A stretch of 64,000 bases of DNA from positions 652,344 through 716,343 of the forward strand of contig NZ_HE978566.1 of the NCBI RefSeq assembly GCF_000311825.1, in the 5' to 3' direction. Within the stretch, counting starts at the first letter, position 1. Every line of letters begins with the position of its first letter. The translations under genes and the position numbers were made by a program. Below are positions 17,072-25,963 of the stretch, in pieces. Source of the stretch: Peptoniphilus grossensis ph5 (GTDB taxonomy: Bacteria; Bacillota; Clostridia; Tissierellales; Peptoniphilaceae). The notes under the pieces were generated by a model, which did not search any database, was not told the origin of the DNA, and saw only the letters and a program-made list of their open reading frames with translations.

Positions 17072-17966
17072 TATTACCTTCCAATACTTTATAAATTAAA
17101 TAACCTTCTCTAAGACCATTGTCAGAAACTTGGATTTCATTAATTCCAAGTTTTTCCATTACAGTTTTTAAAATAATGATGCCAGGTACTAAGGTGTGAA
17201 TTCTGGCAGGATTAATCCTAATAATGGACCTAATAGTCTCAGTGTTCCTATCATTAATTAGATCAAGGAGCTTGTAGATATCCTTTAGAGTAAAATGTTC
17301 TTCATCTGAAGACCACAAATCTGCAATTACCTTACCAGTTGTCCTTATAGTTCCACCAATTCCTATTAATTTGTTTGATTTAGCAGAAAAATGTGAGGAA
17401 TTAATTTCTCGAATTACAGCCTTTTCAATTGAACGAATTTCACTTTTCTTTGGTAAAATTCTTGATACATTTTCTCCAAAAAGAAGAAGTGAACCTGTCT
17501 TTAAGTTGATAAACTCTTGAGGTCCATCTACTTCGAAATAAACTATTTCTGTACTGGCACCACCAATATCAATAGTAACTCCCCTATCTACTCTTATTTC
17601 ACTTCTTATGCCCACATTGCCTAGGAAGGCTTCGTCAACTTGCTCCAAGACATCAACGTCAATGTCAAGTTCCCTTTTTACTTCTTCTAGGACTTCTTCA
17701 GTGTTTTCCAGATTTCTAAGTGAAGCCGTTGCAAAGGGCGAAAAAGTGTCCACATTAAGTTCAAGGACAATATTTTTTATGCTGGCAAGAGTCTTTATAA
17801 GTTTTTTTATTCCCTTGCCTGAAAGCTCGCCATCATGCACATAAGTAATAAGTCCTGCAGTGTACTTCTTGTTTAAAACTTTTTTAAAATTTTTGCTATT
17901 TTCTTCAATATCAAAGACAATAAGCCTTATTGTATTTGAACCTATATCTACTATTGCGTGTCTCAT
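17049..17966 (-). CDS. ppx: Ppx/GppA exopolyphosphatase-like phosphatase
   Basis: A 305-residue ASKHA-fold protein, the short form that lacks the C-terminal HD domain. N-terminal AIVDIGSNTIRLIVFDIE supplies phosphate-binding loop 1. ATASLRNLENTEEVLEEVKRELDIDVDVL, GVTIDIGGASTEIVYFE (about 131-147) and GIGGTIRTTGK (about 202-212) are the other conserved blocks. It degrades polyphosphate or pppGpp. It directly precedes ppk with overlapping ends, so synthesis and breakdown of polyphosphate are encoded together. ATG behind GAGAGGGG. Confidence 0.92.
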   Translation of the reverse strand: MRHAIVDIGSNTIRLIVFDIEENSKNFKKVLNKKYTAGLITYVHDGELSGKGIKKLIKTLASIKNIVLELNVDTFSPFATASLRNLENTEEVLEEVKRELDIDVDVLEQVDEAFLGNVGIRSEIRVDRGVTIDIGGASTEIVYFEVDGPQEFINLKTGSLLLFGENVSRILPKKSEIRSIEKAVIREINSSHFSAKSNKLIGIGGTIRTTGKVIADLWSSDEEHFTLKDIYKLLDLINDRNTETIRSIIRINPARIHTLVPGIIILKTVMEKLGINEIQVSDNGLREGYLIYKVLEGNNEILFSK

Positions 17967-18086
17967 AAATCCCCTCTCAAATATCTTAGTCTAAAATTGT
18001 AAATTTTTTGTAAAATTATTCTTTATTATATGTAAATTTTCTTATTTTAATTATATCCCCTTTATTGCCTTTTAAAAAGTAAAAAA

Positions 18087-18104
18087 ACACGGCATAAGCC
18101 GTGC
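18087..18104 (-). terminator. Terminator after suhB
   Basis: GCACGGC / GCCGTG hairpin with an ATAA-type loop, followed on the minus strand by TTTTTTTACTTTTT, immediately after the suhB stop. Confidence 0.85.
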
Positions 18105-18105
18105 T

Positions 18106-18885
18106 TCAATATATAAATCTTTTCAATTCTTCAACTGCCAGTCTGTTGCCACAAATTATGCCGCCATGCCTTTCACAGTGGACTTCTTCGCCATGCATAT
18201 TTATGACAATGCCCCCTGCCTCTCTAACTATTAGGCTACCAGCAGCATAGTCCCAAAGATTAAGAGCATCATCTATAAAGGCATCGTACCTGCCACAAGC
18301 TGCATAACACATCTCTAGTGCAGCAGTTCCAAGCCTTCTTATGCCATTGGTCCTATCAAAGATAAACGTCAGCATTTCAAAGGTCTCATCAGAACGACCA
18401 GCTCGTCCTCCACCAGTGCCAGCTCCAATTAGGGTGTCTGAAAAATTTTTGTCAGGAGAAACTTTTATCTCACCACCATTTAGTTTTGCACCTTGACCCT
18501 TAATTGCAGAGAAAAATTCATCTCTAAAGGGATCATAAATTGCTCCAAGAACAATTTCTGATTTTACTAAAAGTGCAAGGCTTATGACAGAGTGGTTAAA
18601 GCCGTGAACTAAATTTGTCGTGCCGTCTACGGGGTCCAAGACCCAAGTGTAGTCCCTTAAGTCTTCACTGGGCTTGCCCTTTTCTTCTGCCAAGAGGTTG
18701 GAGCCCTCAATTAAATTTAAAAGATTTTTTTCTAAAAATTCTTGCACTTCAAAATCAACTTCTGTGACGAAATCATTTCTACCCTTCATTTCAAAATTAT
18801 TTTTTGGATCAAGATCAAAGAAAATTTCTCCCGCCTCTTTCATTAATTTTTCAATTTTTTCTAATATTTTTGGATAATTTAGCAT
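18106..18885 (-). CDS. suhB: Inositol-monophosphatase family protein
   Basis: A 259-residue Mg-dependent phosphatase. The metal site motifs are all present: Glu in LAEEKGKP (about 62-69), the DPVDGTTNLVHGF block (about 82-94) and the C-terminal WDYAAGSLIVREAGG (about 212-226). Typical length. Substrate could be inositol phosphate, fructose-1,6-bisphosphate or 3'-phosphoadenosine phosphate, so the symbol is by family only. Follows the M16C protease gene by 11 bases in one operon. Confidence 0.9.
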   Translation of the reverse strand: MLNYPKILEKIEKLMKEAGEIFFDLDPKNNFEMKGRNDFVTEVDFEVQEFLEKNLLNLIEGSNLLAEEKGKPSEDLRDYTWVLDPVDGTTNLVHGFNHSVISLALLVKSEIVLGAIYDPFRDEFFSAIKGQGAKLNGGEIKVSPDKNFSDTLIGAGTGGGRAGRSDETFEMLTFIFDRTNGIRRLGTAALEMCYAACGRYDAFIDDALNLWDYAAGSLIVREAGGIVINMHGEEVHCERHGGIICGNRLAVEELKRFIY

Positions 18886-18896
18886 AAATCCTCCAA

Positions 18897-21788
18897 CTAT
18901 TTAATAGATTTAATTTCCTTAAATAGGTCTCCGTCAACTCTTATTATACTTTCACTGCCAAAGGCTGCTAGATAATTTTTCTTCATGGCTTCATTAAATA
19001 TTTTTCCATAGGAATTTAATTTTTCTACCTTAGTTTCCAAGGCTTCTTTTTTAGATTTTTCTATATCTTCTGCTGTGAGACCAGTTATAAATCTTGATAA
19101 ATTTATATCTCCAATTTGTTCTGGTGATAGAAGTGGGTCAAAGGCATTCATTGAGCCGATTATAAAGTCCTTTAAGTCGACCTCTGACATTTTTAAATTC
19201 TCAACAAATTTTCCAATGCTATCATAAACTTCTACAGTATTTTTCAAATTTGGATCTCTGTAGGAGTAAGTTGCCATGTCGCCATTTCTTCCAATGGTAA
19301 TACCTGCACCGTAGGCTCCACCCTTTGCCCTTATTTCGTTGTGAAGGTAGGATGAATTTAATATGTTGGCAAGAACTGTAAGGTCGCCTGTGTATTTTAT
19401 GCCCAGTTCTTCAAGGTCGTAGCCCTTTGACACATAGACTACATTGGAAGTTGTATAGAGCCCTTCATTTTTATTGTCACTTAAGAATTCATATGGGCAA
19501 GGCTTTACATTCTTAACTTCTAATTTTTCTATATAATTTTTTAAGTCATCCTTAATTTTATTTAAGTCAGAAATATTTCCCGTTGTTGAAATTATTAGAT
19601 TATCTCTTACAAATAATTTCTCATAAATTTTTTCTGATTCACTTTCAAATTCTTCCCATCTTTCTTCAAAGTTTTCCACTAAATCTCTCATGAAGTCATA
19701 ATAATCAAGTCCCCCTAGGTGAGATTGGAGGTCAGCCACCCTTGAGTAGTAAGATTTTAAAATTGAAATTATAAATTGATGTCCATTTTGTAGCATAGTG
19801 GACTCAACTCTTGACTTCAAAATGTTTAAAAGTTCCTTAATTCTCTTTTTTGAATCGAGAAGTGAATTATTCATAATTTCTTCAACTATTTCAAGGCCCC
19901 TCTTTACATTGTCTGCAGTAGATTTCATCTTGATGTTCATTCTAAGAGAATACTTTTCCTTGTCCTTGGAGTCAACATAGACAGTTGGATTAAAGCTAAT
20001 GCCACCTGTTGACTTATAAATTTCGTTATTTAATTTTTCGTAAGAATAATTTTTCGTGTCAATTAGTCCGATTAAGGATAGAAGAAGAGACATTGTTTCA
20101 ATTTCATCTTTTTCAATAAAGGAAATATCGTGAGAAATTGTTGTGTAGACAATGCCATTTGTCTCTTGATTAGACTTTAGGTAAAGCACATCTCCAATTT
20201 TATCTTCTTCCAATTCATAGTCTGTGACTTTTTCGTCAATGTCAGAAAGTTCAAGAGATGGAATAGTTTCTTTTGCTTCAAGAGAGTCTTCCTGGCTTTG
20301 ATATTTTTCTAGTTCAAGGCTTTTTTTAATGACTTCTTCCCTTTCTTCCTTAGTCATTTTTTCCTTTAAAGACTTTAGTTCTTCCCTTAATTCTTTTTCT
20401 TCTCTTTCATTTTTATCAAGTTCAGGTCTTGCAGATAAGTTTACAGAATAATTGTTGTCAATTAATTTTTCCTTGATGTAATTTTCAACGAAATTGTCAT
20501 CAAGTTTTTCCTTAACTTCAGATAGGACATCGTTGTAATATAGGGCATCCAGTGGTGACTGATCGTAAAGCCATGAGTTTAGGGCCCTTATATAGTAAAT
20601 TATTGCCTTTTGTGTGCCGCCGCCTTCTCTGAAGATAAATTCAAATTTATTTAAAGTTGCTTCAAGAAGATCTCTGTCAATACTATTTTCCACTAAGTCT
20701 CTTAAGGTTTCATCTAAAATTTTTAAAAACTCATCTTTTTTATCTGCGTCAGTATTTTTTAGGACAAGGGAAAGGTCCAGCGGAAGTGAAGATGAAGTTT
20801 CTGAATAAACATCTTCAGCAAGGCCTGCCTCAAGGATTGCCTTTTTAAGTGGTCCGGCTTGGGCATCAATTAAAAGTTCAGCCAAAAGGTCACGCATGAA
20901 AACATCCATCTTTGAATCAGCATAACCAATAGTCCAGCCCTTGGAAAGATAGTCGATTTTTTCCTTCATCTCTTCCTTTGATGCAGAAAAAGTAATTTCA
21001 ACATCCTTAGTAACCTTTAATTCATCATTTAAAATAATTTCTGAATTTATTTCTTGTCTATCAAAGTCAGCTAAATAATTTTTGTCTATGAAATCAAGTG
21101 CCTCTTCCATATTTTGATTTCCATAAAGGTAGATGTAAGAATTTGATGGATGATAATATTTTTTGTGATAATTTTTAAATTCCTCGTAGGAAAGGCTTGG
21201 TATTAATTTTGGGTCGCCACCAGAGTCCACTCCATAGGATGAATTTTCGTGAAGATTAAATATCATGGCATCAGATACAATATTTTCTGATGAAGAATAA
21301 ACTCCCTTCATTTCGTTGTAGACAACGCCATTATATTTTAATTCGTCATCTTCACTTTTTAAATCGTAATGCCAACCTTCTTGTAGAAATATTTTTTCTT
21401 CTTCATAGATGCTTGGATAAAAAACTGCATCTAAATAGACATCCATTAAGTTATAAAAGTCCTTTTCATTTCTACTTGACACAGGATAAATTGTCTTGTC
21501 TGGAAAAGTCATGGCATTTAAAAAAGTTTGCAGTGATGACTTTATCAAATCCATAAAGGGCTCCTTGGTTTTAAATTTTCTTGAGCCAGAAAGTACACAG
21601 TGCTCAACAATATGGCAAACTCCGTTTCCCCTTTCAGGTGGAGTTCTAAAGCCTATGCCAAAGGCCTTGTTGTCGTCATTATTTTCCAGTGTCAACACTT
21701 TTGCGCCAGTTTTTATATGAGAATAGACCTTGCAATTTGATGCAACTTCGTCTATATATTTTTCTTCGATTAATTTATAATTTTTCAA
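18897..21788 (-). CDS. M16C-family zinc metalloprotease (presequence-protease-like)
   Basis: A 963-residue peptidase of the PreP/insulinase M16C group. The inverted zinc motif HIVEH is at residues 59-63 and the third-ligand region reads YNEMKGVYSS. The protein contains the four half-domains expected from length, with a Glu/Lys-rich, probably coiled linker around 490-530. Intracellular peptide clearance is the likely role; there is no signal peptide. I set the start at TTG 21788 because GGAGGG lies 6 bases upstream. The frame extends to 21836 but that part carries the promoter. It shares its operon with suhB. Confidence 0.92.
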   Translation of the reverse strand: MKNYKLIEEKYIDEVASNCKVYSHIKTGAKVLTLENNDDNKAFGIGFRTPPERGNGVCHIVEHCVLSGSRKFKTKEPFMDLIKSSLQTFLNAMTFPDKTIYPVSSRNEKDFYNLMDVYLDAVFYPSIYEEEKIFLQEGWHYDLKSEDDELKYNGVVYNEMKGVYSSSENIVSDAMIFNLHENSSYGVDSGGDPKLIPSLSYEEFKNYHKKYYHPSNSYIYLYGNQNMEEALDFIDKNYLADFDRQEINSEIILNDELKVTKDVEITFSASKEEMKEKIDYLSKGWTIGYADSKMDVFMRDLLAELLIDAQAGPLKKAILEAGLAEDVYSETSSSLPLDLSLVLKNTDADKKDEFLKILDETLRDLVENSIDRDLLEATLNKFEFIFREGGGTQKAIIYYIRALNSWLYDQSPLDALYYNDVLSEVKEKLDDNFVENYIKEKLIDNNYSVNLSARPELDKNEREEKELREELKSLKEKMTKEEREEVIKKSLELEKYQSQEDSLEAKETIPSLELSDIDEKVTDYELEEDKIGDVLYLKSNQETNGIVYTTISHDISFIEKDEIETMSLLLSLIGLIDTKNYSYEKLNNEIYKSTGGISFNPTVYVDSKDKEKYSLRMNIKMKSTADNVKRGLEIVEEIMNNSLLDSKKRIKELLNILKSRVESTMLQNGHQFIISILKSYYSRVADLQSHLGGLDYYDFMRDLVENFEERWEEFESESEKIYEKLFVRDNLIISTTGNISDLNKIKDDLKNYIEKLEVKNVKPCPYEFLSDNKNEGLYTTSNVVYVSKGYDLEELGIKYTGDLTVLANILNSSYLHNEIRAKGGAYGAGITIGRNGDMATYSYRDPNLKNTVEVYDSIGKFVENLKMSEVDLKDFIIGSMNAFDPLLSPEQIGDINLSRFITGLTAEDIEKSKKEALETKVEKLNSYGKIFNEAMKKNYLAAFGSESIIRVDGDLFKEIKSIK

Positions 21789-21807
21789 GTTAATCCCTCC
21801 AGTTCTT

Positions 21808-21836
21808 ATTATACTTGTAAAAAAACAATTTAACAA
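21808..21836 (-). promoter_or_regulatory. Promoter of the M16C-suhB operon
   Basis: Minus strand TTGTTA (21831-21836), 17 bases, TATAAT (21808-21813); TSS expected about 12 bases before the TTG start. Confidence 0.65.
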
Positions 21837-21886
21837 ATTGAATTAAGCCTTGTAAAAATTGGGTAAAATTAAATCGAGGTGAGATT

Positions 21887-23404
21887 ATGTCAAGAAAAGA
21901 TGACATCAAAAAATTAGCTATTGCAGCTGCAACAATTTCTGCTGCCATTTTTGCTGCAAAAAAAGTCTCCGATGATGATGTAAAAATCTTAATGCCTAAT
22001 CGCGACGAAAACTCAAAAGCTTACTTACTTGGCGACGGCTTTGGAAATTTAGCCCTTGCCTACGCCCTTATAAATCACGCAAATTTATCGCCACTTAATA
22101 TAAATATTTACACTAAGAACTTTAACGAATTTGTAAAAATAAAGGAAGGCGAAAATAATTACCCAAGCTTTGACAATAGATTTTCAGAATTTAATTTTAA
22201 AAACACCTATGAAGTGTTGAAAAATATTTTAGATGAAGAAGAATTAAATAAAATCTCTGAAAAAATTGCAAAAAAAGAAAAGCCCATGCTTTTGGACTTA
22301 TCCTTAAATAAATTTTCTAAAGTTTTAGAAGTTGACGAGGCAAGCAAAAAGAAATTATACAAGCTAATGCTTTATCCCATGGACTTAGATGATAAAACTT
22401 CCCTTGAGCAATATTTTTTATTCACTGACTTTTTAAGTTCAAATTTATTTTATTACTTGGCTAGCATCTACAACTTGAAGTCAACTTCTCCTGTCCTTGA
22501 ATTAAAGGAAGCTTTATTAGATTTTATAGGCTCAGAATCTTATTTTGATCTGGATACAGATAGAATCTATAAATTTTTAAGGGACTATTTAATTGAGCTT
22601 GGCGTAAACTTTTATGATGAGTATAAATTTATCGACTTCAATGCTAAAGATAATTATGTAGATAAACTAACTTTTGAAAAAAATGAGCAAATTGAAGAAG
22701 TTTTAACTGATTTAAAGGACATTATTTCCATTGAATCTCCAACTTATCTGTCAAATTTGGCACTGGGAAACACAACTAACATTCCTGAAAAAATTTTATC
22801 TAGCTATATTTCAAAAAATAATTTTTCTGCGCAAAATATTTACAAGGAAATCGAGGGAAAGACTAGAGACTCATCAATTTTATTTGTCAGTTTAGAATTT
22901 TCTGACGACTCCTTTATAAAGAAGTTAAAGAAAAATTTGCAAGATAATGATTTTTTCATCTTTAAAGTAAAGTCTGGCATCTCTGCAAAAATTGTTGGCA
23001 ATGAGGTAATTTTAAAAATTTTAAATCCAAATAAAAATTCCATTTTCGTAGGTGATGCTTTTAAGGCATTAAATGGTGAAGACTTCTTCTTCGCACTAAT
23101 TAAGCTTTTTAACTTGGAAGAAAATTACGCAGATTTAAGATTTAATTTAAAAAATGTAGGCATTTCAGTTTTTGAAAACTACAAAAAAATCCCTGGAGAA
23201 AGTTATAAGAGAAATGTAAATAAAATTTGCAATTTATTTTTCATCTCTTCAAAAAATTCTGACTTTGGAGAACTTTATTCTGTAGAAAAACTAGTGCAAG
23301 AGGGCATAAAAAATGCCCATGACATCATGGGCATTGACCACTTAGAAGTTATTGAAAATAATCTTTCTAAGATGGAAATTTTAAAATTTATAAATAATTT
23401 ATAA
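21887..23404 (+). CDS. Divergent oleate-hydratase (MCRA)-like protein
   Basis: A 505-residue protein. Residues 8-25 form a hydrophobic Ala/Ile stretch that may anchor it. AYLLGDGFGNLALAYALI (about 45-62) is a worn version of the FAD-binding GxGxxG strand. Residues about 184-215 (SSNLFYYLASIYNLKSTSPVLELKEALLDFIG) line up by eye with the oleate hydratase block TNFWYMWRTTFAFQPWHS...EFKRYLxRFI. Key glycines, the Trp residues and the acidic substrate residues are replaced, so enzyme activity is doubtful. ATG behind GAGGTG. It is divergent from the protease gene and convergent with tsaD. Homology is an eye alignment and needs a profile search. Confidence 0.5.
   Translation: MSRKDDIKKLAIAAATISAAIFAAKKVSDDDVKILMPNRDENSKAYLLGDGFGNLALAYALINHANLSPLNINIYTKNFNEFVKIKEGENNYPSFDNRFSEFNFKNTYEVLKNILDEEELNKISEKIAKKEKPMLLDLSLNKFSKVLEVDEASKKKLYKLMLYPMDLDDKTSLEQYFLFTDFLSSNLFYYLASIYNLKSTSPVLELKEALLDFIGSESYFDLDTDRIYKFLRDYLIELGVNFYDEYKFIDFNAKDNYVDKLTFEKNEQIEEVLTDLKDIISIESPTYLSNLALGNTTNIPEKILSSYISKNNFSAQNIYKEIEGKTRDSSILFVSLEFSDDSFIKKLKKNLQDNDFFIFKVKSGISAKIVGNEVILKILNPNKNSIFVGDAFKALNGEDFFFALIKLFNLEENYADLRFNLKNVGISVFENYKKIPGESYKRNVNKICNLFFISSKNSDFGELYSVEKLVQEGIKNAHDIMGIDHLEVIENNLSKMEILKFINNL
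23312..23335 (-). terminator. Terminator hairpin inside the convergent gene
   Basis: AATGCCCATGA / TCATGGGCATT is an 11-bp perfect stem with a 2-base loop. On the minus strand it is followed by TTTTTATG. It lies about 105 bases beyond the tsaD stop, within the last 30 codons of the plus-strand gene (KNAHDIMGID). Confidence 0.65.
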
Positions 23405-23406
23405 AG

Positions 23407-23422
23407 AGTGCAGAAATGCACT
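23407..23422 (+). terminator. Terminator between convergent genes
   Basis: AGTGCA-GAAA-TGCACT followed by TTTTATTTTTT on the plus strand, right after the stop of the oleate-hydratase-like gene. Confidence 0.75.
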
Positions 23423-23440
23423 TTTTATTTTTTAGCAAAT

Positions 23441-24439
23441 TTACTTTAAGCCTAAGTTTGGATTTGCAAAATTTTCTTCATCAACTTTTCCTGCCATGTA
23501 TTCGTAATAGGCAGCTGATGCAATCATGGCTGCATTGTCCGTGCAAAGTTTAAGTTCAGGATAGAAAATTTTTATATTTTCTTCTCTTCCCCTTTCTTCA
23601 AAGGCTTCTCTAATTCTTGAATTGGCAGAAACTCCGCCGCATAGAACAATTTTATCCATATTCTTTTCCCTTGCAAGTCTAAAGGATTTTTCAAGAAGGA
23701 CATCTACTACTGCCTCTTGGAAGGACTTGCACACATCTTCTGTTACAATTTCTTCGCCACGAAGCCTTGTGCTGTTTAAATAATTTAGAACGGCTGTCTT
23801 AAGTCCACTAAAGGAAAAATTGTAATTGTCCTCTTTAATCATTACTCTTGGAAATTCAATTGTCTCTTTTCCCTTTTTTGCAAGAGCATCAATTAGTGGT
23901 CCACCTGGATAGGCAAGACCGAGGGACCTTGCAACCTTGTCAAAGGCTTCTCCCACTGCATCGTCGACAGTCCTTCCATGAAGAGTAAAGTCAACATAGT
24001 CCTTAACTTCAATTAAATAAGTGTGACCACCAGAAATAATTAGGCCAATAAAAGGAGGCTCTAAATCCTTAAAGGAAATATAATTTGCACACACATGACC
24101 AACTATGTGGTTAACTCCAACAAAGGGCTTGCCTGTAGCAAGTGCAAGAGCCTTCCCTGCACTAAGTCCAACTAAAAGTGCACCAATAAGCCCTGGTCCC
24201 TTTGTAGCTGCAATAATATCTATATCTTCTAGCTTTAGGCCCGCCTGGTCAAGTCCTTCCTTTAAGACTGTATTTATAGCCTCAACATGTTGTCTTGATG
24301 CAATTTCAGGCACAACTCCGCCAAATTTTTTGTGAGTGTCAATTTGGGATGCAATTACATTTGAATAAACTTCGCGACCATTTTCTACTACGGCAACTGA
24401 AGTTTCATCGCATGATGATTCCACTGCCAAAACTTTCAT
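23441..24439 (-). CDS. tsaD: tRNA N6-adenosine threonylcarbamoyltransferase
   Basis: A 332-residue ASKHA protein, catalytic subunit of the TsaBDE complex that puts t6A at position 37 of ANN-decoding tRNAs. Motifs: VLAVESSCDETSVAVV, GGVVPEIASRQHVE, the metal-binding His pair in GVNHIVGHVCANY (about 107-119), LIISGGHTYL and DDAVGEAFDKVARSLGLAYPGGPLID. Fifth gene of the nitroreductase-tsaE-tsaB-rimI-tsaD operon, 4 bases after rimI. Confidence 0.97.
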   Translation of the reverse strand: MKVLAVESSCDETSVAVVENGREVYSNVIASQIDTHKKFGGVVPEIASRQHVEAINTVLKEGLDQAGLKLEDIDIIAATKGPGLIGALLVGLSAGKALALATGKPFVGVNHIVGHVCANYISFKDLEPPFIGLIISGGHTYLIEVKDYVDFTLHGRTVDDAVGEAFDKVARSLGLAYPGGPLIDALAKKGKETIEFPRVMIKEDNYNFSFSGLKTAVLNYLNSTRLRGEEIVTEDVCKSFQEAVVDVLLEKSFRLAREKNMDKIVLCGGVSANSRIREAFEERGREENIKIFYPELKLCTDNAAMIASAAYYEYMAGKVDEENFANPNLGLK

Positions 24440-24443
24440 CTTA

Positions 24444-24878
24444 TCACTCCCTCCACATTATATAGGCATCTCTGTCAATGCCGTAATAATTTTTTCTCAT
24501 TCCTGATATTTTAAAATTATATTTTCTGTATAAATTAATTGCAATTTTATTTTTCTCTGCAACTTCTAAAGTTATTTTTAATTTCTCCTCATCTGCTTTT
24601 TTTGTCAAAAAATCAAAGAGGTCAAGAGAAATTTTTTGTCCCCTGTATTCACTTCTCACAGCAACATTTGCTATGTGAATCTCATCGAAGACTATCATGT
24701 AGCTGATGTAGCCTACTAAGATCCCATCAACTTCAGTTATTACTATGTCCTGCAAGTCATCATTGATAATGGAATTTTCTATGGCATTTTTTGACCAAGG
24801 AAAGTCGAAGTTTGCTGCTTCGATTTCATAGATTCCATCTACATCATTTTTATTTGCCAGTCTCGTTATTCTTTTCAT
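24444..24878 (-). CDS. rimI: Ribosomal-protein-alanine acetyltransferase-like GNAT
   Basis: A 144-residue GNAT acetyltransferase. The acetyl-CoA loop appears as VRSEYRGQKISLDLFDFL (about 75-92, the RxxGxG/A region with Gln-Lys-Ile) and the end motif as YRKYNFKISGMRKNYYG. Placement between tsaB and tsaD is the classic position of rimI. Its start overlaps tsaB by 29 bases and has a weak ribosome site, so translation is probably coupled to tsaB. The substrate is presumed to be the N-terminus of S18 but could differ. Confidence 0.9.
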   Translation of the reverse strand: MKRITRLANKNDVDGIYEIEAANFDFPWSKNAIENSIINDDLQDIVITEVDGILVGYISYMIVFDEIHIANVAVRSEYRGQKISLDLFDFLTKKADEEKLKITLEVAEKNKIAINLYRKYNFKISGMRKNYYGIDRDAYIMWRE

Positions 24879-25524
24879 ATTGTGCTTCTGCCTGAGAAAT
24901 TTTCAAATAATTAGGAACTAAATTAAAGGCGTCCATGGGACCATTCTTTTTGTAATCTATCAGACCAAGCCTTGCTATGTTTGAGCCCCTCATTGCCTTA
25001 TTTTTTGACAATTTGCCATTACTAATTTCTCCTATAAATTTATCTCCATCAAGCCCTGCAATAGTTATTTCTTGGTATTTTTTGAGTTCATCTTTGAATT
25101 TTTCAAAGGATAAAATTTCATCTTCAAATAAAACTTCTGGCTCGTCCTCATTTTTTATTATTGAAGCATAGACATTGCCACGCCTTGCATCAACTATTGT
25201 TGACACAATGCCATAATCTGATATGGAATTTGCAACAAGAGATGAAACTCCAATTACATCTACATCAAGGGCAAAAGCCATGACCTTGGCTATAGTAATG
25301 CCAATTCTTAGACCTGTAAAAGAGCCTGGACCTAGACCCACTGCAATTAAATCTATGTCTTCTAGGTTAAATTCAAATTTTTTAAAAATTTCATGAATCA
25401 TATCTGTTACAGATTCAGAGTGGGCCACGCGACCTGTTAAATTGTAATCGCAAAGGACTTCCTCGTCTTCAATAAGTCCTATTGCCGTTGTCTTTGTAGA
25501 AGTGTCAATTCCCAAAACTTTCAT
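24850..25524 (-). CDS. tsaB: tRNA t6A biosynthesis protein TsaB
   Basis: A 224-residue, catalytically inactive TsaD paralogue and partner. VLGIDTSTKTTAIGLIEDEEVL and the family block AVGLGPGSFTGLRIGITIAKVMAFALDVDVIGVSSL (about 63-98) are diagnostic. It lacks the metal-binding His pair of TsaD, as expected. It overlaps tsaE by 20 bases and rimI by 29 bases. Confidence 0.96.
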   Translation of the reverse strand: MKVLGIDTSTKTTAIGLIEDEEVLCDYNLTGRVAHSESVTDMIHEIFKKFEFNLEDIDLIAVGLGPGSFTGLRIGITIAKVMAFALDVDVIGVSSLVANSISDYGIVSTIVDARRGNVYASIIKNEDEPEVLFEDEILSFEKFKDELKKYQEITIAGLDGDKFIGEISNGKLSKNKAMRGSNIARLGLIDYKKNGPMDAFNLVPNYLKISQAEAQYEKNNETGK

Positions 25525-25963
25525 TTAATTTCTCCTTCAGCCTTTCAAATCTATTGCCAATAAAATTAATTTCAAGCTCTCTAGTGTCTCCACTTGATGA
25601 AATATTTATCTCAATATATTCCTCTGGAAGAGCCTCCTTAATTTTTTCTGCCCATTCCACTATTGTCACTCCATCAGAATAAAAGTATTCATCAAAACCA
25701 AGATAAGCCACATCAACCTTGTCGTCAAGGCGATAGGTGTCAATGTGATAGAGGTTAGTCTTGCCATAATATTCATTAACTATGGTAAAAGTTGGACTAG
25801 TTACATAGTCATCAATGCCAAGTCCAAGGGCAATGCTCTTCGTTAGAGTAGTCTTTCCTGCTCCCAAGTCACCGTTGAGGCAAAGTACATCTCCTGGTCT
25901 TAGTTTTTCTCCTAAAAGCCTTCCAAATTTTTCCGTTTCTTCTAAATTATTTAACTTTATCAT
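25505..25963 (-). CDS. tsaE: tRNA t6A biosynthesis ATPase TsaE
   Basis: A 152-residue P-loop ATPase. Walker A GDLGAGKTTLTK (about 32-43), SPTFTIVNEYYG, HIDTYRL and the VEWAEKI motif are typical. I chose ATG 25963 (MIKLNNL) because GAGG lies 6 bases upstream. An in-frame ATG at 25996 would add 11 residues and overlap the nitroreductase further. Even so the start overlaps the end of the nitroreductase gene by 17 bases. Confidence 0.95.
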   Translation of the reverse strand: MIKLNNLEETEKFGRLLGEKLRPGDVLCLNGDLGAGKTTLTKSIALGLGIDDYVTSPTFTIVNEYYGKTNLYHIDTYRLDDKVDVAYLGFDEYFYSDGVTIVEWAEKIKEALPEEYIEINISSSGDTRELEINFIGNRFERLKEKLNESFGN

